DNA of 64,000 nt from Leucobacter chromiireducens subsp. solipictus (GCF_016758195.1 NZ_QYAC01000004.1:156283-220282), one strand, 5' to 3'; shown: positions 7,336-17,550, numbered from the stretch's first letter. Translations and numbers: made by a program. Notes: generated from the letters alone by a model not told the origin.

Positions 7336-8515
7336 ACAGTCGGAACTCGAGACCAATTGGTCACTGATCACCGACGATGCGGGCGTGCAACGCGCTGCCG
7401 CCCTGATTGCGGCCGGAGACGGGCCCATCGGCGTCGACGCCGAGCGCGCGTCCGGGTTCACGTACGGCTCGGAGGCCTACCTGGTTCAGGTGTATCGCCG
7501 CGGCACGACCCCGCTCCTCTTCGATCCGGTGGGGATCTCCTCGTTCGGGCCGCTCGCCGAGGTACTCGCCGACGAGGAATGGATCCTGCACGCCGCGAGC
7601 CAGGACATTCCCTGCCTCGACGAACTCGGTCTGCACCCCGACCGCCTCTTTGACACAGAACTGGCCGCCCGGCTCCTGGGCTATGAGCGCGTCGGCCTCG
7701 GCGCGATCGTGGAACAGCTGCTCGGCATCCACCTGGAGAAGGCCCACTCCGCCGCGGACTGGTCTCAGCGCCCGCTGCCGGAGTCGTGGCTCGAGTACGC
7801 CGCATTGGATGTGGCGCTCCTTCCCGACCTGCGTGACGCAGTGGCCGCCGACCTCGATGCGCAGGGCAAGGCCGAGTTTGCGCGGCAGGAGTTTGAGGCC
7901 GTCCGCACGAAACCGGCGAAACCGAAGAGCCCGGAGCCGTGGCGCAAGCTGTCCGGCGGCCACGCCCTGAAATCGCCACGCAGCCTCGCCCTCGCCCGGG
8001 AATTGTGGTTAGCTCGCGACGAGCTCGCCCGCGAACGTGACGTGGCACCGGGCCGCTTGATCCCGGATTCGTCGGTCGTCGCGGCCGCGGTCGCGAATCC
8101 CCGATCAAAGAACGATCTCGCCCGACTCGCCACATTCAAGGGCCGGGCAAGCCGCACCGAGCTGGACCGGTGGTGGCGCGCGGTGCTGGCCGGAAAAACC
8201 ACCGAGGATCTGCCGGGCACGAAGCCACGCGATCCGGACGCGATTCCGCACCACCGCGGCTGGGCGCAACGGCACCCGGAGGCGGCGGAGCGACTGGCGG
8301 CGGCTCGCGCCGCCGTGGAAGCAGAGGCTGAGCGCCAGGGCATTCCGATCGAGAATCTCCTCACCCCGGATCACCTCCGGCGCTTGGTCTGGCGTCCGCC
8401 GGCCGATCCGAGCGCCGAGAACATCGCACTGCGTCTCAGGGAGCTCGGTGCCCGGGAGTGGCAGCTTGGGATTGTCTCACCAATTATCGCGGCCGCTTTT
8501 GTAGAGTTGCGATAA
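7328..8515 (+). CDS. rnd: HRDC domain ribonuclease D family 3'-5' exonuclease
   Basis: 395 aa, GTG start inside the end of the DUF3000 gene. The N-terminal DEDD exonuclease domain (about 1-190) shows Exo I (GVDAERASGF, acidic D and E), Exo II (ILHAASQDIPCLDELG) and Exo III (YAALDVALLPDLRD). An HRDC-like helical domain follows at about 210-290 (LWLARDELARERDVAPGRLIPDSSVV). In E. coli RNase D trims tRNA and small-RNA 3' ends; the same reaction is likely here. The gene symbol is by homology. Confidence 0.88.
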   Translation: MVEQSELETNWSLITDDAGVQRAAALIAAGDGPIGVDAERASGFTYGSEAYLVQVYRRGTTPLLFDPVGISSFGPLAEVLADEEWILHAASQDIPCLDELGLHPDRLFDTELAARLLGYERVGLGAIVEQLLGIHLEKAHSAADWSQRPLPESWLEYAALDVALLPDLRDAVAADLDAQGKAEFARQEFEAVRTKPAKPKSPEPWRKLSGGHALKSPRSLALARELWLARDELARERDVAPGRLIPDSSVVAAAVANPRSKNDLARLATFKGRASRTELDRWWRAVLAGKTTEDLPGTKPRDPDAIPHHRGWAQRHPEAAERLAAARAAVEAEAERQGIPIENLLTPDHLRRLVWRPPADPSAENIALRLRELGAREWQLGIVSPIIAAAFVELR

Positions 8516-8574
8516 GCGCGACCCCGGTTTTCCGCAAAGTTCCGCCGATCCCTCACGGCATGCCCCACGATTGA

Positions 8575-8597
8575 GACTCCGTCCCTAATATGGAGTC
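8575..8597. promoter_or_regulatory. Candidate operator/promoter of the beta-oxidation operon
   Basis: Inverted repeat GACTCC-N11-GGAGTC enclosing a good -10-like TAATAT (8586-8591), 37 nt before the thiolase start. The placement suggests repression of the fad genes, but the cognate regulator is not in the window. Confidence 0.45.
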
Positions 8598-8627
8598 AGG
8601 CAGATTCACATACCTGATGGAGGCGAA

Positions 8628-9830
8628 GTGGCCGCAATGAGAGATGTCGTGTTCGTGGATGGGGTGCGCACCCCCTTCGGACGCGCAGGTGACAAGGGCA
8701 TGTACGCGGGAACGCGAGCCGACGACCTCGCCGTGAAGGCGCTGCAGGGGCTGCTCGCCCGGAACGAGGCGCTTCCCCTCGACCGCATCGACGACGTCGG
8801 GATCGCGGCGACCACGCAGCAGGGCGACCAGGGACTGACACTCGGTCGCACGGTATCCATGCTCGCCGGCGTGCCCCTGACGGTCCCCGGGTTCGCCCTG
8901 GACCGGATGTGCGCGGGTGCGCTCACCGTCGCCTCCTTTTTGGGTGCCGCGATCGGCTCCGGCCAGTACGACATCGCGGTTGCCGGCGGCGTCGAGCACA
9001 TGGGACGCCACCCGCTGGGCCTCGACGCGGATCCGAACCCCCGGTTCGTGGCCGAGAAGCTCGTGAGCCCGGACGCGCTGAACATGGGCCTCACCGCCGA
9101 GCGCCTCCACGACCGTTTCCCGGCGCTCACCAAGGAGCGCGCTGACCGCTTCGGCATGCTGAGCCAGCACAAGGTGCAGGCCGCCTACGACCGCGGCGAC
9201 ATTCAGGCCGACCTCGTGCCGGTGGCAACCCGATCCGCGGCGGGCTGGGGGCTGGCCACCGAGGACGAGGGCCGCCGACCCGAGACCACGCTGGAGGGCC
9301 TGGCGGGCCTCAAGACCCCGTTCCGGCCGCACGGCCGCGTGACGGCCGGCACGTCCTCGCCGCTCACCGACGGCGCGACCATGTCGCTCATGGCCGGCGC
9401 GGACACGGCGCGGGAACTGGGACTGAGTGCCAAGATGCGGCTCGTCGGCTTCGCGTTCGCCGGCGTCGAGCCCGAGGTCATGGGCCTCGGCCCCGTCCCC
9501 TCCACGGAAAAGGCCCTGAAGCGCGCCGGGCTCTCGATCTCCGACATCGGCCTGTTCGAACTCAACGAGGCCTTCGCGGTCCAGGTGCTCTCCTTCACCG
9601 ATCACTTCGGGATCGCCGATGAGGACCCCCGGGTCAACCCGTGGGGCGGCGCGATCGCGATCGGCCACCCGCTCGCGGCATCGGGCGTTCGCCTCATGAT
9701 CCAGCTCGCACGCCAGTTCGAGCAGCGCCCGGACGTTCGCTACGGCGTCACCGCAATGTGCGTTGGCCTCGGCCAGGGCGGCACCGCAATCTGGGAGAAC
9801 CCCCACTTCGACGGCAAGAAGGGCAAGTAA
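8628..9830 (+). CDS. fadA: Acetyl-CoA C-acyltransferase (3-ketoacyl-CoA thiolase)
   Basis: 400 aa thiolase. The nucleophilic Cys is at about residue 95 (LDRMCAGAL), the GHP motif is in IAIGHPLAASGVRLM, and the second Cys is in AMCVGLGQGG. It catalyses the last, thiolytic step of fatty-acid beta-oxidation. A GTG start with GGAGG 4-5 nt upstream was chosen; an ATG nine bases later also fits. The FadB-type gene follows after 6 nt, giving the usual two-gene beta-oxidation operon. A biosynthetic acetoacetyl-CoA thiolase is less likely given this partner. Confidence 0.92.
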   Translation: MAAMRDVVFVDGVRTPFGRAGDKGMYAGTRADDLAVKALQGLLARNEALPLDRIDDVGIAATTQQGDQGLTLGRTVSMLAGVPLTVPGFALDRMCAGALTVASFLGAAIGSGQYDIAVAGGVEHMGRHPLGLDADPNPRFVAEKLVSPDALNMGLTAERLHDRFPALTKERADRFGMLSQHKVQAAYDRGDIQADLVPVATRSAAGWGLATEDEGRRPETTLEGLAGLKTPFRPHGRVTAGTSSPLTDGATMSLMAGADTARELGLSAKMRLVGFAFAGVEPEVMGLGPVPSTEKALKRAGLSISDIGLFELNEAFAVQVLSFTDHFGIADEDPRVNPWGGAIAIGHPLAASGVRLMIQLARQFEQRPDVRYGVTAMCVGLGQGGTAIWENPHFDGKKGK

Positions 9831-9836
9831 CACGCC

Positions 9837-11972
9837 ATGACTGACTACCGCAGCATCGACTTCGCTCCGCTCCTCGCGGCGTCGGCCGACGAGGTCATCA
9901 CCGAGTCCTTCGTCCGCGACGTGACCCTGCCCTCCGGCGGCACGCTCGCGCTCATCACGCTCGACAACGGGCGCGATCACACCCGACCGAACACGCTGGG
10001 TCCGCGCACGCTCGAGGCGCTCGGCCGCGTGCTCGACGACCTCACCGCGCGCGCCACCGCCGGCGAGATCGCCGCGGTCGCCGTGACCGGCAAGCCGTTC
10101 ATCTTCGCCGCGGGCGCGGACCTCTCGAAGGTTTCGACGCTCGCAACGGCCGAGAACGCGCGGCTGATGGCGCAGTACGGGCACCACATTCTCGGCAAGC
10201 TCAGCACGCTCGGGGTGCCCTCCTTTGCGTTCGTGAACGGTTTGGCACTCGGCGGTGCCGTCGAGATCGCCCTCCACTGCACCTACCGCACGGTGGACGC
10301 TTCGGCGGCCGCGATCGCGTTCCCGGAGGTCTTCCTCGGGATCATCCCGGGCTGGGGCGGCGCGACGATCGTGCCCAACCTGATCGGGATCGAGCAGGCG
10401 CTCGAGGTCATCGTCTCGAACCCGCTGAAGAACAACCGCACGCTCAAGCCGAAACAGGCCACGGAGATGGGCCTGTTCGACACCATGTTCGGTGCCGCGA
10501 GCTTCCTCGAGGAGTCGCTCGCCTGGGCGGACGGGGTACTCACGGGGAAGACGAAGGTGGCCCGCCCGCACGTTCCCGGGAAGCTTGAGCGGCTCACCAA
10601 GTGGCCGGCCGCGATCAAGATCGCGCGGGACACGTTGAAGGCTCGCATCGGCACCGCGGCGAAAGCGCCGTACATAGCGCTGGATCTGCTGAGCGCCGCA
10701 AAGGACAACGACCTGGAGCGCGGTTTCGAGCGTGAGGACGACGCCCTCACCGAGCTCATTGCCGGAGACCAGTTCGTCGCGTCGATCTACGCCTTTGACC
10801 TGGTGCAGAAGCGCGCGAAGCGCCCCGCGGGCGCCCCGGATAAGGAGCACGCGAAGCCTGTCAAGAAGGTGGGCGTGATCGGTGCCGGGCTGATGGCGAG
10901 CCAGTTCGCCCTGCTCTTCGCTCGGAAGCTCCGCGTGCCGGTGGTCATCACGGACCTGGATCAGTCGCGGGTCGACAAGGGCCTCGACTACATCCGCGGC
11001 GAGATCGACAAGATGGCCGAGAAGGGACGTCTCAGCTCCGACGACGCGAACCAGGTCAAGGCGCTCGTGAGTGGCACGACCGACAAGGCGCTGTTCGCGG
11101 ATTGCGACTGGGTGATCGAGGCCGTGTTCGAGGAACTCGGCGTGAAGCAGCAGGTGTTCGCCGAGATCGAGCCGATCATCTCGGAGACCGCCGTCATCGC
11201 CACCAACACCTCCTCACTCTCCGTCGAGGAGATCGGTGCGAAGCTCACGCACCCGGAGCGCCTGGTCGGTTTCCACTTCTTCAACCCGGTCGCCGTCATG
11301 CCGCTCATTGAGGTCGTGAAGACCCCCGCAACCGACGACGCCACCCTCGCGACCGCGATGGGCGTCGCCCGGAAGCTCGGCAAGAGCGCCGTGATCACGG
11401 CGGATCGCCCCGGCTTCGTGGTGAATCGACTCCTCGCGAAGGTCATGGGCGAGGCGGCGCGCGCGCTCGATGAGGGGACGCCGCTCCCCGTCGTCGAACG
11501 CTCGCTCGCACCGATCGGGCTCCCGATGGGTCCCTTCGAGCTCATCGACCTGGTGGGATGGAAGGTTGCGGCGCACGTGCAGGACACGATGGTCGGTGCC
11601 TTCCCCGAACGGTTCTACGCGTCCCCGAACCTGCACGCCCTCGCCGACGTCGAGGCACCCCTGGTGAAGTCGAAGCAGGGCAAGGTCGAGGATCTGTCGA
11701 AGGCCGGCAAGAAGGCGCTGAAGCTCGGCTCCACCGCCGTCACCGAGGCCGAGATCCTGCGGCGCGTTGAAGATGAGCTCGCCGGCGAGATCAAGATCAT
11801 GCTCGATGAGGGCGTGGTCGCGGCCGCCGAGGACATCGATCTCTGCCTCATCCTGGGCGCGGGGTGGCCGTTCCAGGCCGGCGGCGCGACCCCGTACCTT
11901 GACCGGGTGGGCGCGAGCGAGCGCGTGTTCGGCGCGACGTTCCACGATCCCCGAATCGCGGCCGCGGGCTAG
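9837..11972 (+). CDS. fadB: Fatty-acid oxidation complex alpha subunit (enoyl-CoA hydratase / 3-hydroxyacyl-CoA dehydrogenase)
   Basis: 711 aa bifunctional enzyme. Residues about 1-300 are a crotonase domain (FAAGADLSKVS and GLALGGAVEIAL oxyanion-hole region, FPEVFLGIIPGWGG with the acidic residue). From about 340 comes the Rossmann NAD domain (VGVIGAGLMASQFALLFARK), then the dehydrogenase core with GFHFFNPVAVMPLIE and the C-terminal 3HCDH helical domain. It hydrates and oxidises acyl-CoA and hands 3-ketoacyl-CoA to the thiolase encoded 6 nt upstream. Length matches FadB/FadJ. Confidence 0.93.
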   Translation: MTDYRSIDFAPLLAASADEVITESFVRDVTLPSGGTLALITLDNGRDHTRPNTLGPRTLEALGRVLDDLTARATAGEIAAVAVTGKPFIFAAGADLSKVSTLATAENARLMAQYGHHILGKLSTLGVPSFAFVNGLALGGAVEIALHCTYRTVDASAAAIAFPEVFLGIIPGWGGATIVPNLIGIEQALEVIVSNPLKNNRTLKPKQATEMGLFDTMFGAASFLEESLAWADGVLTGKTKVARPHVPGKLERLTKWPAAIKIARDTLKARIGTAAKAPYIALDLLSAAKDNDLERGFEREDDALTELIAGDQFVASIYAFDLVQKRAKRPAGAPDKEHAKPVKKVGVIGAGLMASQFALLFARKLRVPVVITDLDQSRVDKGLDYIRGEIDKMAEKGRLSSDDANQVKALVSGTTDKALFADCDWVIEAVFEELGVKQQVFAEIEPIISETAVIATNTSSLSVEEIGAKLTHPERLVGFHFFNPVAVMPLIEVVKTPATDDATLATAMGVARKLGKSAVITADRPGFVVNRLLAKVMGEAARALDEGTPLPVVERSLAPIGLPMGPFELIDLVGWKVAAHVQDTMVGAFPERFYASPNLHALADVEAPLVKSKQGKVEDLSKAGKKALKLGSTAVTEAEILRRVEDELAGEIKIMLDEGVVAAAEDIDLCLILGAGWPFQAGGATPYLDRVGASERVFGATFHDPRIAAAG

Positions 11973-11994
11973 TCGCGGGGCGAACGTCTGCATG

Positions 11995-12029
11995 AGGGGC
12001 GGTCGGCGCAGTGCGCTGGCCGCCCCTCA
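11995..12029. terminator. Hairpin between convergent fadB and pentapeptide gene
   Basis: Stem GAGGGGCGG/CCGCCCCTC with a 17-nt loop that can pair further (GGCGC...GCGCT). No T tract. It overlaps the stop codon of the minus-strand gene. Confidence 0.6.
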
Positions 12030-12692
12030 GTCGTCGACGGCGATCCCTAGGTGCTGGGCAAACACGCGGGTCAGCGACGCGGCCTGCGCTGCGCTGATCG
12101 TCGCTCCGCGGAGCGCCTTCGCGTCGCTCACCGTGCCGAGAATCGTGAGCCCACGGAGGTCAACGCTGCTGAGGGACGAGGCGTTCACCTCCAAGGATTC
12201 GGTGCGGCAGTTCTCAAACGAGACACCCTCGAGTGTCGCTCCGGTGAAATCCAGCTCCGCGAAGACGCAGTCGCGGAAAATTACTCGGGTAAGCCGCGCA
12301 GCACGAAATCCCGCCCAGCCGAACTTGCTCTCGGCGAAGAGCGTCGAACGCACGCCACTGTCCGCGAAGTCCAGGGCGCCCACCCGTGACCCCCGCCACT
12401 CAACATCGCGGAGCAGCGCGCGGCTGCCGCGCACCGTGGGCACGTTCACGGCCGTGATCGCGGTCTCGGCGAATCGGCTCCCGCGCAGCGAGAGCGACTC
12501 CCCCGTGAGCCCGGGAAACGAGCACTCGGTGAAGCTCGCGCCGTCGAGGTCCCCCGCGGCCAGGTCGAGCTCGGGGAAGGCGATCCCGTCGTAGTCGTGC
12601 CGGGCGTGGGGCCCCACGTCGCCGGCCGGTTCCAGATGCGGCAATACGAGCGGCTCGAGCACCGGAAACCGTGGACCGCGCCGCCCCGCCAT
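12027..12692 (-). CDS. Pentapeptide repeat protein
   Basis: About 221 aa. Repeated A(D/N)LxX-type units are visible from about residue 35 on (DLDGASFTECSF, DFTGATLEGVSF, DLRGLTILG), predicting a right-handed quadrilateral beta-helix. Relatives include gyrase-protecting Qnr/MfpA proteins, but most are of unknown function and the regularity here is modest. It starts 5 nt after dxs stops on the same strand, so it is probably co-transcribed with it. Gyrase protection should not be assumed. Confidence 0.85.
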   Translation of the reverse strand: MAGRRGPRFPVLEPLVLPHLEPAGDVGPHARHDYDGIAFPELDLAAGDLDGASFTECSFPGLTGESLSLRGSRFAETAITAVNVPTVRGSRALLRDVEWRGSRVGALDFADSGVRSTLFAESKFGWAGFRAARLTRVIFRDCVFAELDFTGATLEGVSFENCRTESLEVNASSLSSVDLRGLTILGTVSDAKALRGATISAAQAASLTRVFAQHLGIAVDD

Positions 12693-12697
12693 CGGGG

Positions 12698-14632
12698 TTA
12701 CGCGCTCGCCTGCGGTCGCGGCTCGGGCCGCGCGATCGGGATCTTGACCCCGCGCACCTGTGCGGACGCGTCTGCCGCGATCCGTTCCGCGGTCAGGCCC
12801 GCGTCCGCGAGCAGCTCCTCGCGGCTCGCGTGTTCGGGGAACTCGTCGGGGGTCCCGAGCTCGCTCACGGCGGTATCCACCTCGGCGTCGCGCAGCGCCT
12901 GCCGGATCCGGGTCCCCACACCGCCGACGCGGATCCCGTCCTCGATGCTGATCACCAGGCGGTGCGAACGGGCCAGCTCGACGACGGAATCCGCCACGGG
13001 CACGACCCACCGCGGGTCGATCACGCTCGAGGAGATCCCCTGCGCCTCGAGCAACGCGGACGCCTCAAGCGCAATGGCTGCCATCGGGCCCACGGTGACG
13101 AAGAGCACGTCGCGCTCTTCGACCTCCGGCGGCACCTCGCGCAGCACGTCGACCCCGTCTGCGGTCCGCCGGATCGCGGGCAGCGGCTCACCCACGGAAC
13201 CCTTCGGGTAGCGCACGACCGTCGGGCCATCGTCAATCGCGGTCGCTTCGCCGAGCAGCTCACGCAGCGTCGCCTCGTCGCGCGGGGCGGCGATCCGGAT
13301 CCCCGGAACCACCTGCAACGTCGCGAGATCCCACACGCCGTTGTGACTGGCACCATCGGGGCCGGTCAGGCCGGCACGATCCAGCGCGAACGTCACGCCG
13401 GCACGGTGCAGGGCGACGTCCATGAGCAGCTGGTCGAAGGCACGGTTCATGAAGGTGGCGTAGACGGCAACCACCGGGTGCAGCCCGCCGTAGGCGAGGC
13501 CCGCGGCGCTCGTCACGGCGTGCTGCTCGGCGATGCCCACGTCATACACCCGGTTCGGGTGCTTCTCCGCCATCGCGTCGAGGCCCGTGGGAGCGAGCAT
13601 CGCCGCCGTCAGTGCCACGATCCGCTCGTTCTCGTCGGCGAGCTCGACCATCCGCTCGCGGAACACACCGGTCCAGCTGCGTCCCCGAGACACGGAAACG
13701 GGTTCCCCGTTGCCGGGGTTGATCTGACCGACCGAGTGGAACTGATCCGCCTCGTCGTTCTCCGCGGGGGCGTAGCCGCGCCCCTTCTCCGTGATGACGT
13801 GGACGAGCGTGGGCCGGCCGTAGCCTTTCGCCTGTCGCAGCACCTCTTCGACGGCGACGAGATCGTGGCCGTCGACCGGGCCCAGGTACTTGATGTCGAG
13901 GTTGGAGTACAGGTGCTCGTTGTTGCTCGCGCGGCTGAGGAAGCCGTGCAGCGCGCCGCGCGCACCGCGATAGATGGTGCGGCCGGGGCGGCCGAAGCGG
14001 GAGAACAGCTTCTCGCTGCCCTCCTGAAGGTCACGGTACGTTTCCTTCGACCGGACGGAGTTCAGGAAGCGCGCCATCCCGCCAATGGTCGGTGCGTACG
14101 AGCGCCCGTTGTCGTTGACGACGATCACGAGGTTGCGGTCGTTGTCATCGGTGATGTTGTTGAGCGCTTCCCAGGTCATCCCCCCGGTAAGCGCGCCATC
14201 GCCGACGAGCGCAACCACGTGCCGATCCGCCTGTCCCGTCTGGTGGAACGCGCGGGAGATCCCGTCGGCCCAGCTCAGCGAGCTCGACGCGTGCGAGCTC
14301 TCCACGATGTCGTGTTCGGACTCACTGCGCTGCGGGTACCCCGCGAGGCCCCCGCGGCGACGCAGCATCTCGAAGTCACGCCGACCCGTCAGGAGCTTGT
14401 GCACGTAACTCTGGTGCCCGGTGTCGAAGACGATCGGGTCACGGGGCGATTCGAAGACGCGATGCATCGCGATGGTGAGTTCCACGACGCCCAGGTTCGG
14501 CCCGAGATGTCCGCCCGTCTTCGCGACCTCGGCGATCAGGAACTCTCGGATCTCGGCCGCCAGCGACCGGCATTGCTCGGGTGTGAGGGCGTCGAGATCT
14601 CGTGGCCCGTCGATTCCGTCCAGGATCGCCAC
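12698..14632 (-). CDS. dxs: 1-deoxy-D-xylulose-5-phosphate synthase
   Basis: About 644 aa, the expected size. It condenses pyruvate and glyceraldehyde-3-phosphate, the first step of the MEP isoprenoid pathway, using thiamine diphosphate. The TPP motif is seen as VGDGALTGGMTWEALNN (GDG...NN); the substrate His and early motif as DTGHQSYVHKLLTGR; the catalytic Glu in IAEQHAVTSAAGLA of the transketolase pyrimidine domain; the C-terminal domain follows. The GTG at 14632 is preceded by GGGGAGG at 8 nt, which fixes the start. The pentapeptide gene follows at 5 nt. Confidence 0.95.
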   Translation of the reverse strand: MAILDGIDGPRDLDALTPEQCRSLAAEIREFLIAEVAKTGGHLGPNLGVVELTIAMHRVFESPRDPIVFDTGHQSYVHKLLTGRRDFEMLRRRGGLAGYPQRSESEHDIVESSHASSSLSWADGISRAFHQTGQADRHVVALVGDGALTGGMTWEALNNITDDNDRNLVIVVNDNGRSYAPTIGGMARFLNSVRSKETYRDLQEGSEKLFSRFGRPGRTIYRGARGALHGFLSRASNNEHLYSNLDIKYLGPVDGHDLVAVEEVLRQAKGYGRPTLVHVITEKGRGYAPAENDEADQFHSVGQINPGNGEPVSVSRGRSWTGVFRERMVELADENERIVALTAAMLAPTGLDAMAEKHPNRVYDVGIAEQHAVTSAAGLAYGGLHPVVAVYATFMNRAFDQLLMDVALHRAGVTFALDRAGLTGPDGASHNGVWDLATLQVVPGIRIAAPRDEATLRELLGEATAIDDGPTVVRYPKGSVGEPLPAIRRTADGVDVLREVPPEVEERDVLFVTVGPMAAIALEASALLEAQGISSSVIDPRWVVPVADSVVELARSHRLVISIEDGIRVGGVGTRIRQALRDAEVDTAVSELGTPDEFPEHASREELLADAGLTAERIAADASAQVRGVKIPIARPEPRPQASA

Positions 14633-14778
14633 CCGAACACCTCCCCTTCGGCCCCGTACCGGTAGCGCCGGGGCATCCCCACAGTCTACCCGCAGCGGCA
14701 TCCCCTGATCGCCCACCGCGGACACTCGGGCACCGTTCGGGTCATGCGCGGGGCCGCCGCCCCTCCCAAAGGAACGGC

Positions 14779-14810
14779 TGAGGCCCGGGTGCGTCTGCAC
14801 CCGGGCCTCA
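14779..14810 (-). terminator. acnA terminator hairpin
   Basis: Perfect 14-bp stem TGAGGCCCGGGTGC/GCACCCGGGCCTCA around a 4-nt loop, 19 nt after the acnA stop on the minus strand, followed by a weakly T-rich tail. Confidence 0.8.
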
Positions 14811-14828
14811 GCTCATCACGCGTGTGGC

Positions 14829-17516
14829 TTAGACCAGCGAACGCAGCACGTACTGCAGGATGCCGCCGTTGCGGTAGTAGTCCGCCTCGCCCGGGGTGTC
14901 GATGCGCACGATCGCGTCGAAGGAGACGACGCTGCCGTCTTCCTTCGTGGCGGTGACGGCGACCGTCTTCGGGGTAACGCCCTCGTTCAGCTTTGTGACG
15001 CCGGAGATCTCGAAGGTCTCCGTACCGTCGAGACCGAGCGAGTCGGCGCTCTCACCGGCGGGGAACTGCAGCGGCAGCACGCCCATGCCGATCAGGTTCG
15101 AGCGGTGGATGCGCTCGAAGCTCTCGGTGATGACGGCCTTCACGCCCAGCAGACGCGTCCCCTTGGCTGCCCAGTCGCGCGACGAACCGGAGCCGTACTC
15201 CTTGCCGCCCAGGACCACGAGCGGCACCCCGGCCGCCTGGTAGTTCTGCGAGGCGTCGTAGATGTACGACTTGGGGCCGCCCTCGAGCGTGAAGTCGCGG
15301 GTGAAGCCACCCTCGACACCGGCACCATCGTTCTCAGCCGCGAGCAGCTGATTGCGCAGGCGGATGTTCGCGAAGGTGCCACGGATCATGACCTCGTGGT
15401 TGCCGCGACGCGAGCCGTAGGTGTTGAAGTCGCGGACCGCGATACCGTTCTCGATCAGGTACTGACCGGCCGGGGTCTCCGCGCGGAAGCTGCCTGCGGG
15501 GCTGATGTGGTCGGTCGTGACCGAATCGCCGAGCTTCGCCAGCACGCGCGCCCCGGAGATGTCCGTGACGGGCACCGTCTCGAGCGTCATGCCCTCGAAG
15601 TAGGGGGCCTTACGCACGTAGGTGGACTTCTCGTCCCACGCGAAGGTGTTGCCGTCGGGGGTGGGGAGCGAGGTCCAGTGCTCGTCGCCGTCGAACACGG
15701 TGGCGTACTTCGAGGCAAACATGTCCGAATCGATCGACGCGTCAGCGATCTGCTGCACCTCGGTCGGGTCCGGCCAGATGTCGCGCAGGAAGACGTCGTT
15801 TCCGTCCTGATCCTGGCCGAGGGCCTGGGTCTCGAAGTCGAAGTCCATAGTGCCGGCAAGCGAGTACGCGATCACGAGCGGGGGGCTCGCGAGGTAGTTC
15901 ATCTTGATGTCCGGGTTGATGCGACCCTCGAAGTTTCGGTTGCCCGAGAGGACCGCGGTGACGGCGAGGTCGTTGTCGTTGACGGCCTGCGAGATCTCCT
16001 CGTTCAGCGGACCGGAGTTGCCGATGCAGGTGACGCAGCCGTAGCCGACCGTGTAGAAGCCGAGGGCCTCGAGATCCTGGTTCAGGCCGGACTTCTCGTA
16101 GTAGTCGGTGACGACCTTGGAGCCGGGTGCCAGCGTCGTCTTGACCCAGGGCTGCGCCTTCAGGCCCTTGGCGACGGCGTTGCGTGCGAGCACGCCTGCC
16201 GCGAGCATCACCGAGGGGTTCGACGTGTTCGTGCAGGAGGTGATCGAGGCGAGGGTGACCGCGCCGTGATCCAGCTCGAACTCGTTGCCGGCCTGATCCT
16301 TCACCTTGGCGGGGTTCGCCGCGGCGGCGTAATTCTTGAGATCGGTCTCGAACTGCGTCTTCGCGGAGGTAAGTTCGATGCGATCCTGCGGGCGCTTCGG
16401 GCCGGCGATCGACGACACGACGGTGCCGAGGTCGAGCTCGAGGTACTCGCTGAACTCGGGCTCGACGGCCGGGTTGTGCCACATGCCCTGTGCCTGGGTG
16501 TAGGCCTTGATGAGCTCGATCTGCTCTTCGCTGCGACCGGTGAGGCGCAGGTAGTCAAGCGTCACGTCGTCCACGGGGAACATCGCCGCGGTCGAGCCGA
16601 ACTCGGGGCTCATGTTGCCGATGGTGGCGCGGTTGGCGAGCGGCACGGAGCCGACGCCCTCGCCGTAGAACTCGACGAACTTGCCGACCACGCCGTGCTG
16701 GCGGAGCATCTGCGTGATGGTGAGCACCACGTCGGTTGCCGTCACGCCCGCGGGGATCTTGCCCGAGAGCTTGAAGCCCACGACGCGCGGGATCAGCATG
16801 GAGATGGGCTGGCCGAGCATTGCCGCCTCGGCCTCGATGCCGCCCACGCCCCAGCCGAGCACGCCTAGGCCGTTTTCCATGGTGGTGTGCGAGTCGGTGC
16901 CGACGCAGGTGTCCGGGTACGCCTGCAGCGTGCCCTCGACGGTGCGCGTGAACGTGACGCGGGCCAGGTACTCGATGTTGACCTGGTGCACGATGCCGGT
17001 CCCCGGGGGGACGACCTTGAACTCGTCGAAGGCACCCTGACCCCAGCGGAGGAACTGGTAGCGCTCACCGTTGCGCTGGTACTCGATCTCCACGTTGCGG
17101 GCGGCCGCGCCGGCGCTGCCGTAGACGTCGGAGATCACCGAGTGGTCGATGACCATCTCGGCGGGTGCGAGCGGGTTGATTTTGTCGGGCGTGCCACCCA
17201 GATCGACCACGGCCTCACGCATGGTGGCGAGGTCGACCACACAGGGCACGCCCGTGAAGTCCTGCATGATCACGCGCGCGGGCGTGAACTGAATCTCGGT
17301 ATCCGGTTCCGCGGAGGAGTCCCAGCCGCCCAGCGCCTCGATGTGCGCCTTCGTGACGTTGGCACCATCTTCGGTACGCAGCAGGTTCTCCAGCAGCACC
17401 TTGAGGCTGTACGGCAGACGCTCGTGACCTGGGACCTTGTCGATCCGGTAGATCTCGTATTCCTGCTCGCCGACGGCGAGGGTGCTCTTCGCGTCGAAGC
17501 TGTTGACGGCTCCCAT
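14829..17516 (-). CDS. acnA: Aconitate hydratase A
   Basis: 895 aa, standard for AcnA/IRP-type aconitase. It converts citrate to isocitrate in the TCA cycle through a [4Fe-4S] cluster. Cluster ligands are the Cys in [11 protein letters not shown] and the pair in [12 protein letters not shown]. The swivelling C-terminal domain has [16 protein letters not shown] sits 5 nt before the ATG. A 20-bp palindrome at 17531-17550 just upstream suggests control by a dimeric repressor. AcnA proteins can double as RNA-binding regulators when the cluster is lost, but the sequence cannot show that here. Confidence 0.96.
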   Translation of the reverse strand: MGAVNSFDAKSTLAVGEQEYEIYRIDKVPGHERLPYSLKVLLENLLRTEDGANVTKAHIEALGGWDSSAEPDTEIQFTPARVIMQDFTGVPCVVDLATMREAVVDLGGTPDKINPLAPAEMVIDHSVISDVYGSAGAAARNVEIEYQRNGERYQFLRWGQGAFDEFKVVPPGTGIVHQVNIEYLARVTFTRTVEGTLQAYPDTCVGTDSHTTMENGLGVLGWGVGGIEAEAAMLGQPISMLIPRVVGFKLSGKIPAGVTATDVVLTITQMLRQHGVVGKFVEFYGEGVGSVPLANRATIGNMSPEFGSTAAMFPVDDVTLDYLRLTGRSEEQIELIKAYTQAQGMWHNPAVEPEFSEYLELDLGTVVSSIAGPKRPQDRIELTSAKTQFETDLKNYAAAANPAKVKDQAGNEFELDHGAVTLASITSCTNTSNPSVMLAAGVLARNAVAKGLKAQPWVKTTLAPGSKVVTDYYEKSGLNQDLEALGFYTVGYGCVTCIGNSGPLNEEISQAVNDNDLAVTAVLSGNRNFEGRINPDIKMNYLASPPLVIAYSLAGTMDFDFETQALGQDQDGNDVFLRDIWPDPTEVQQIADASIDSDMFASKYATVFDGDEHWTSLPTPDGNTFAWDEKSTYVRKAPYFEGMTLETVPVTDISGARVLAKLGDSVTTDHISPAGSFRAETPAGQYLIENGIAVRDFNTYGSRRGNHEVMIRGTFANIRLRNQLLAAENDGAGVEGGFTRDFTLEGGPKSYIYDASQNYQAAGVPLVVLGGKEYGSGSSRDWAAKGTRLLGVKAVITESFERIHRSNLIGMGVLPLQFPAGESADSLGLDGTETFEISGVTKLNEGVTPKTVAVTATKEDGSVVSFDAIVRIDTPGEADYYRNGGILQYVLRSLV

Positions 17517-17530
17517 GAGGCTCCTCCAAT

Positions 17531-17550
17531 TTATCTCGATGTCAAGATAA
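17531..17550 (-). promoter_or_regulatory. Candidate acnA operator
   Basis: TTATCTCGATGTCAAGATAA is a 20-bp palindrome with 8 of 10 half-site positions matching, lying 15-34 nt upstream of the acnA start codon. A TAGAGT box abuts it on the minus strand (about 17551-17556), so the palindrome would cover the transcription start. I do not recognise the regulator with certainty; the base pattern does not match the corynebacterial AcnR box. Confidence 0.55.

Noticed and set aside
8553-10850. Long minus-strand frame opposite the thiolase and FadB genes
   Set aside because: Antisense to two well-supported enzymes; low-complexity Arg/Glu/Gly product. The same applies to 32756-35998 and 58810-61347 on the minus strand.
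12027-12692. Quinolone-resistance (Qnr/MfpA) role of the pentapeptide protein, since topoisomerase genes lie in the window
   Set aside because: Repeat regularity is low, and the genes are about 11 kb apart with no link; it is co-oriented with dxs instead.
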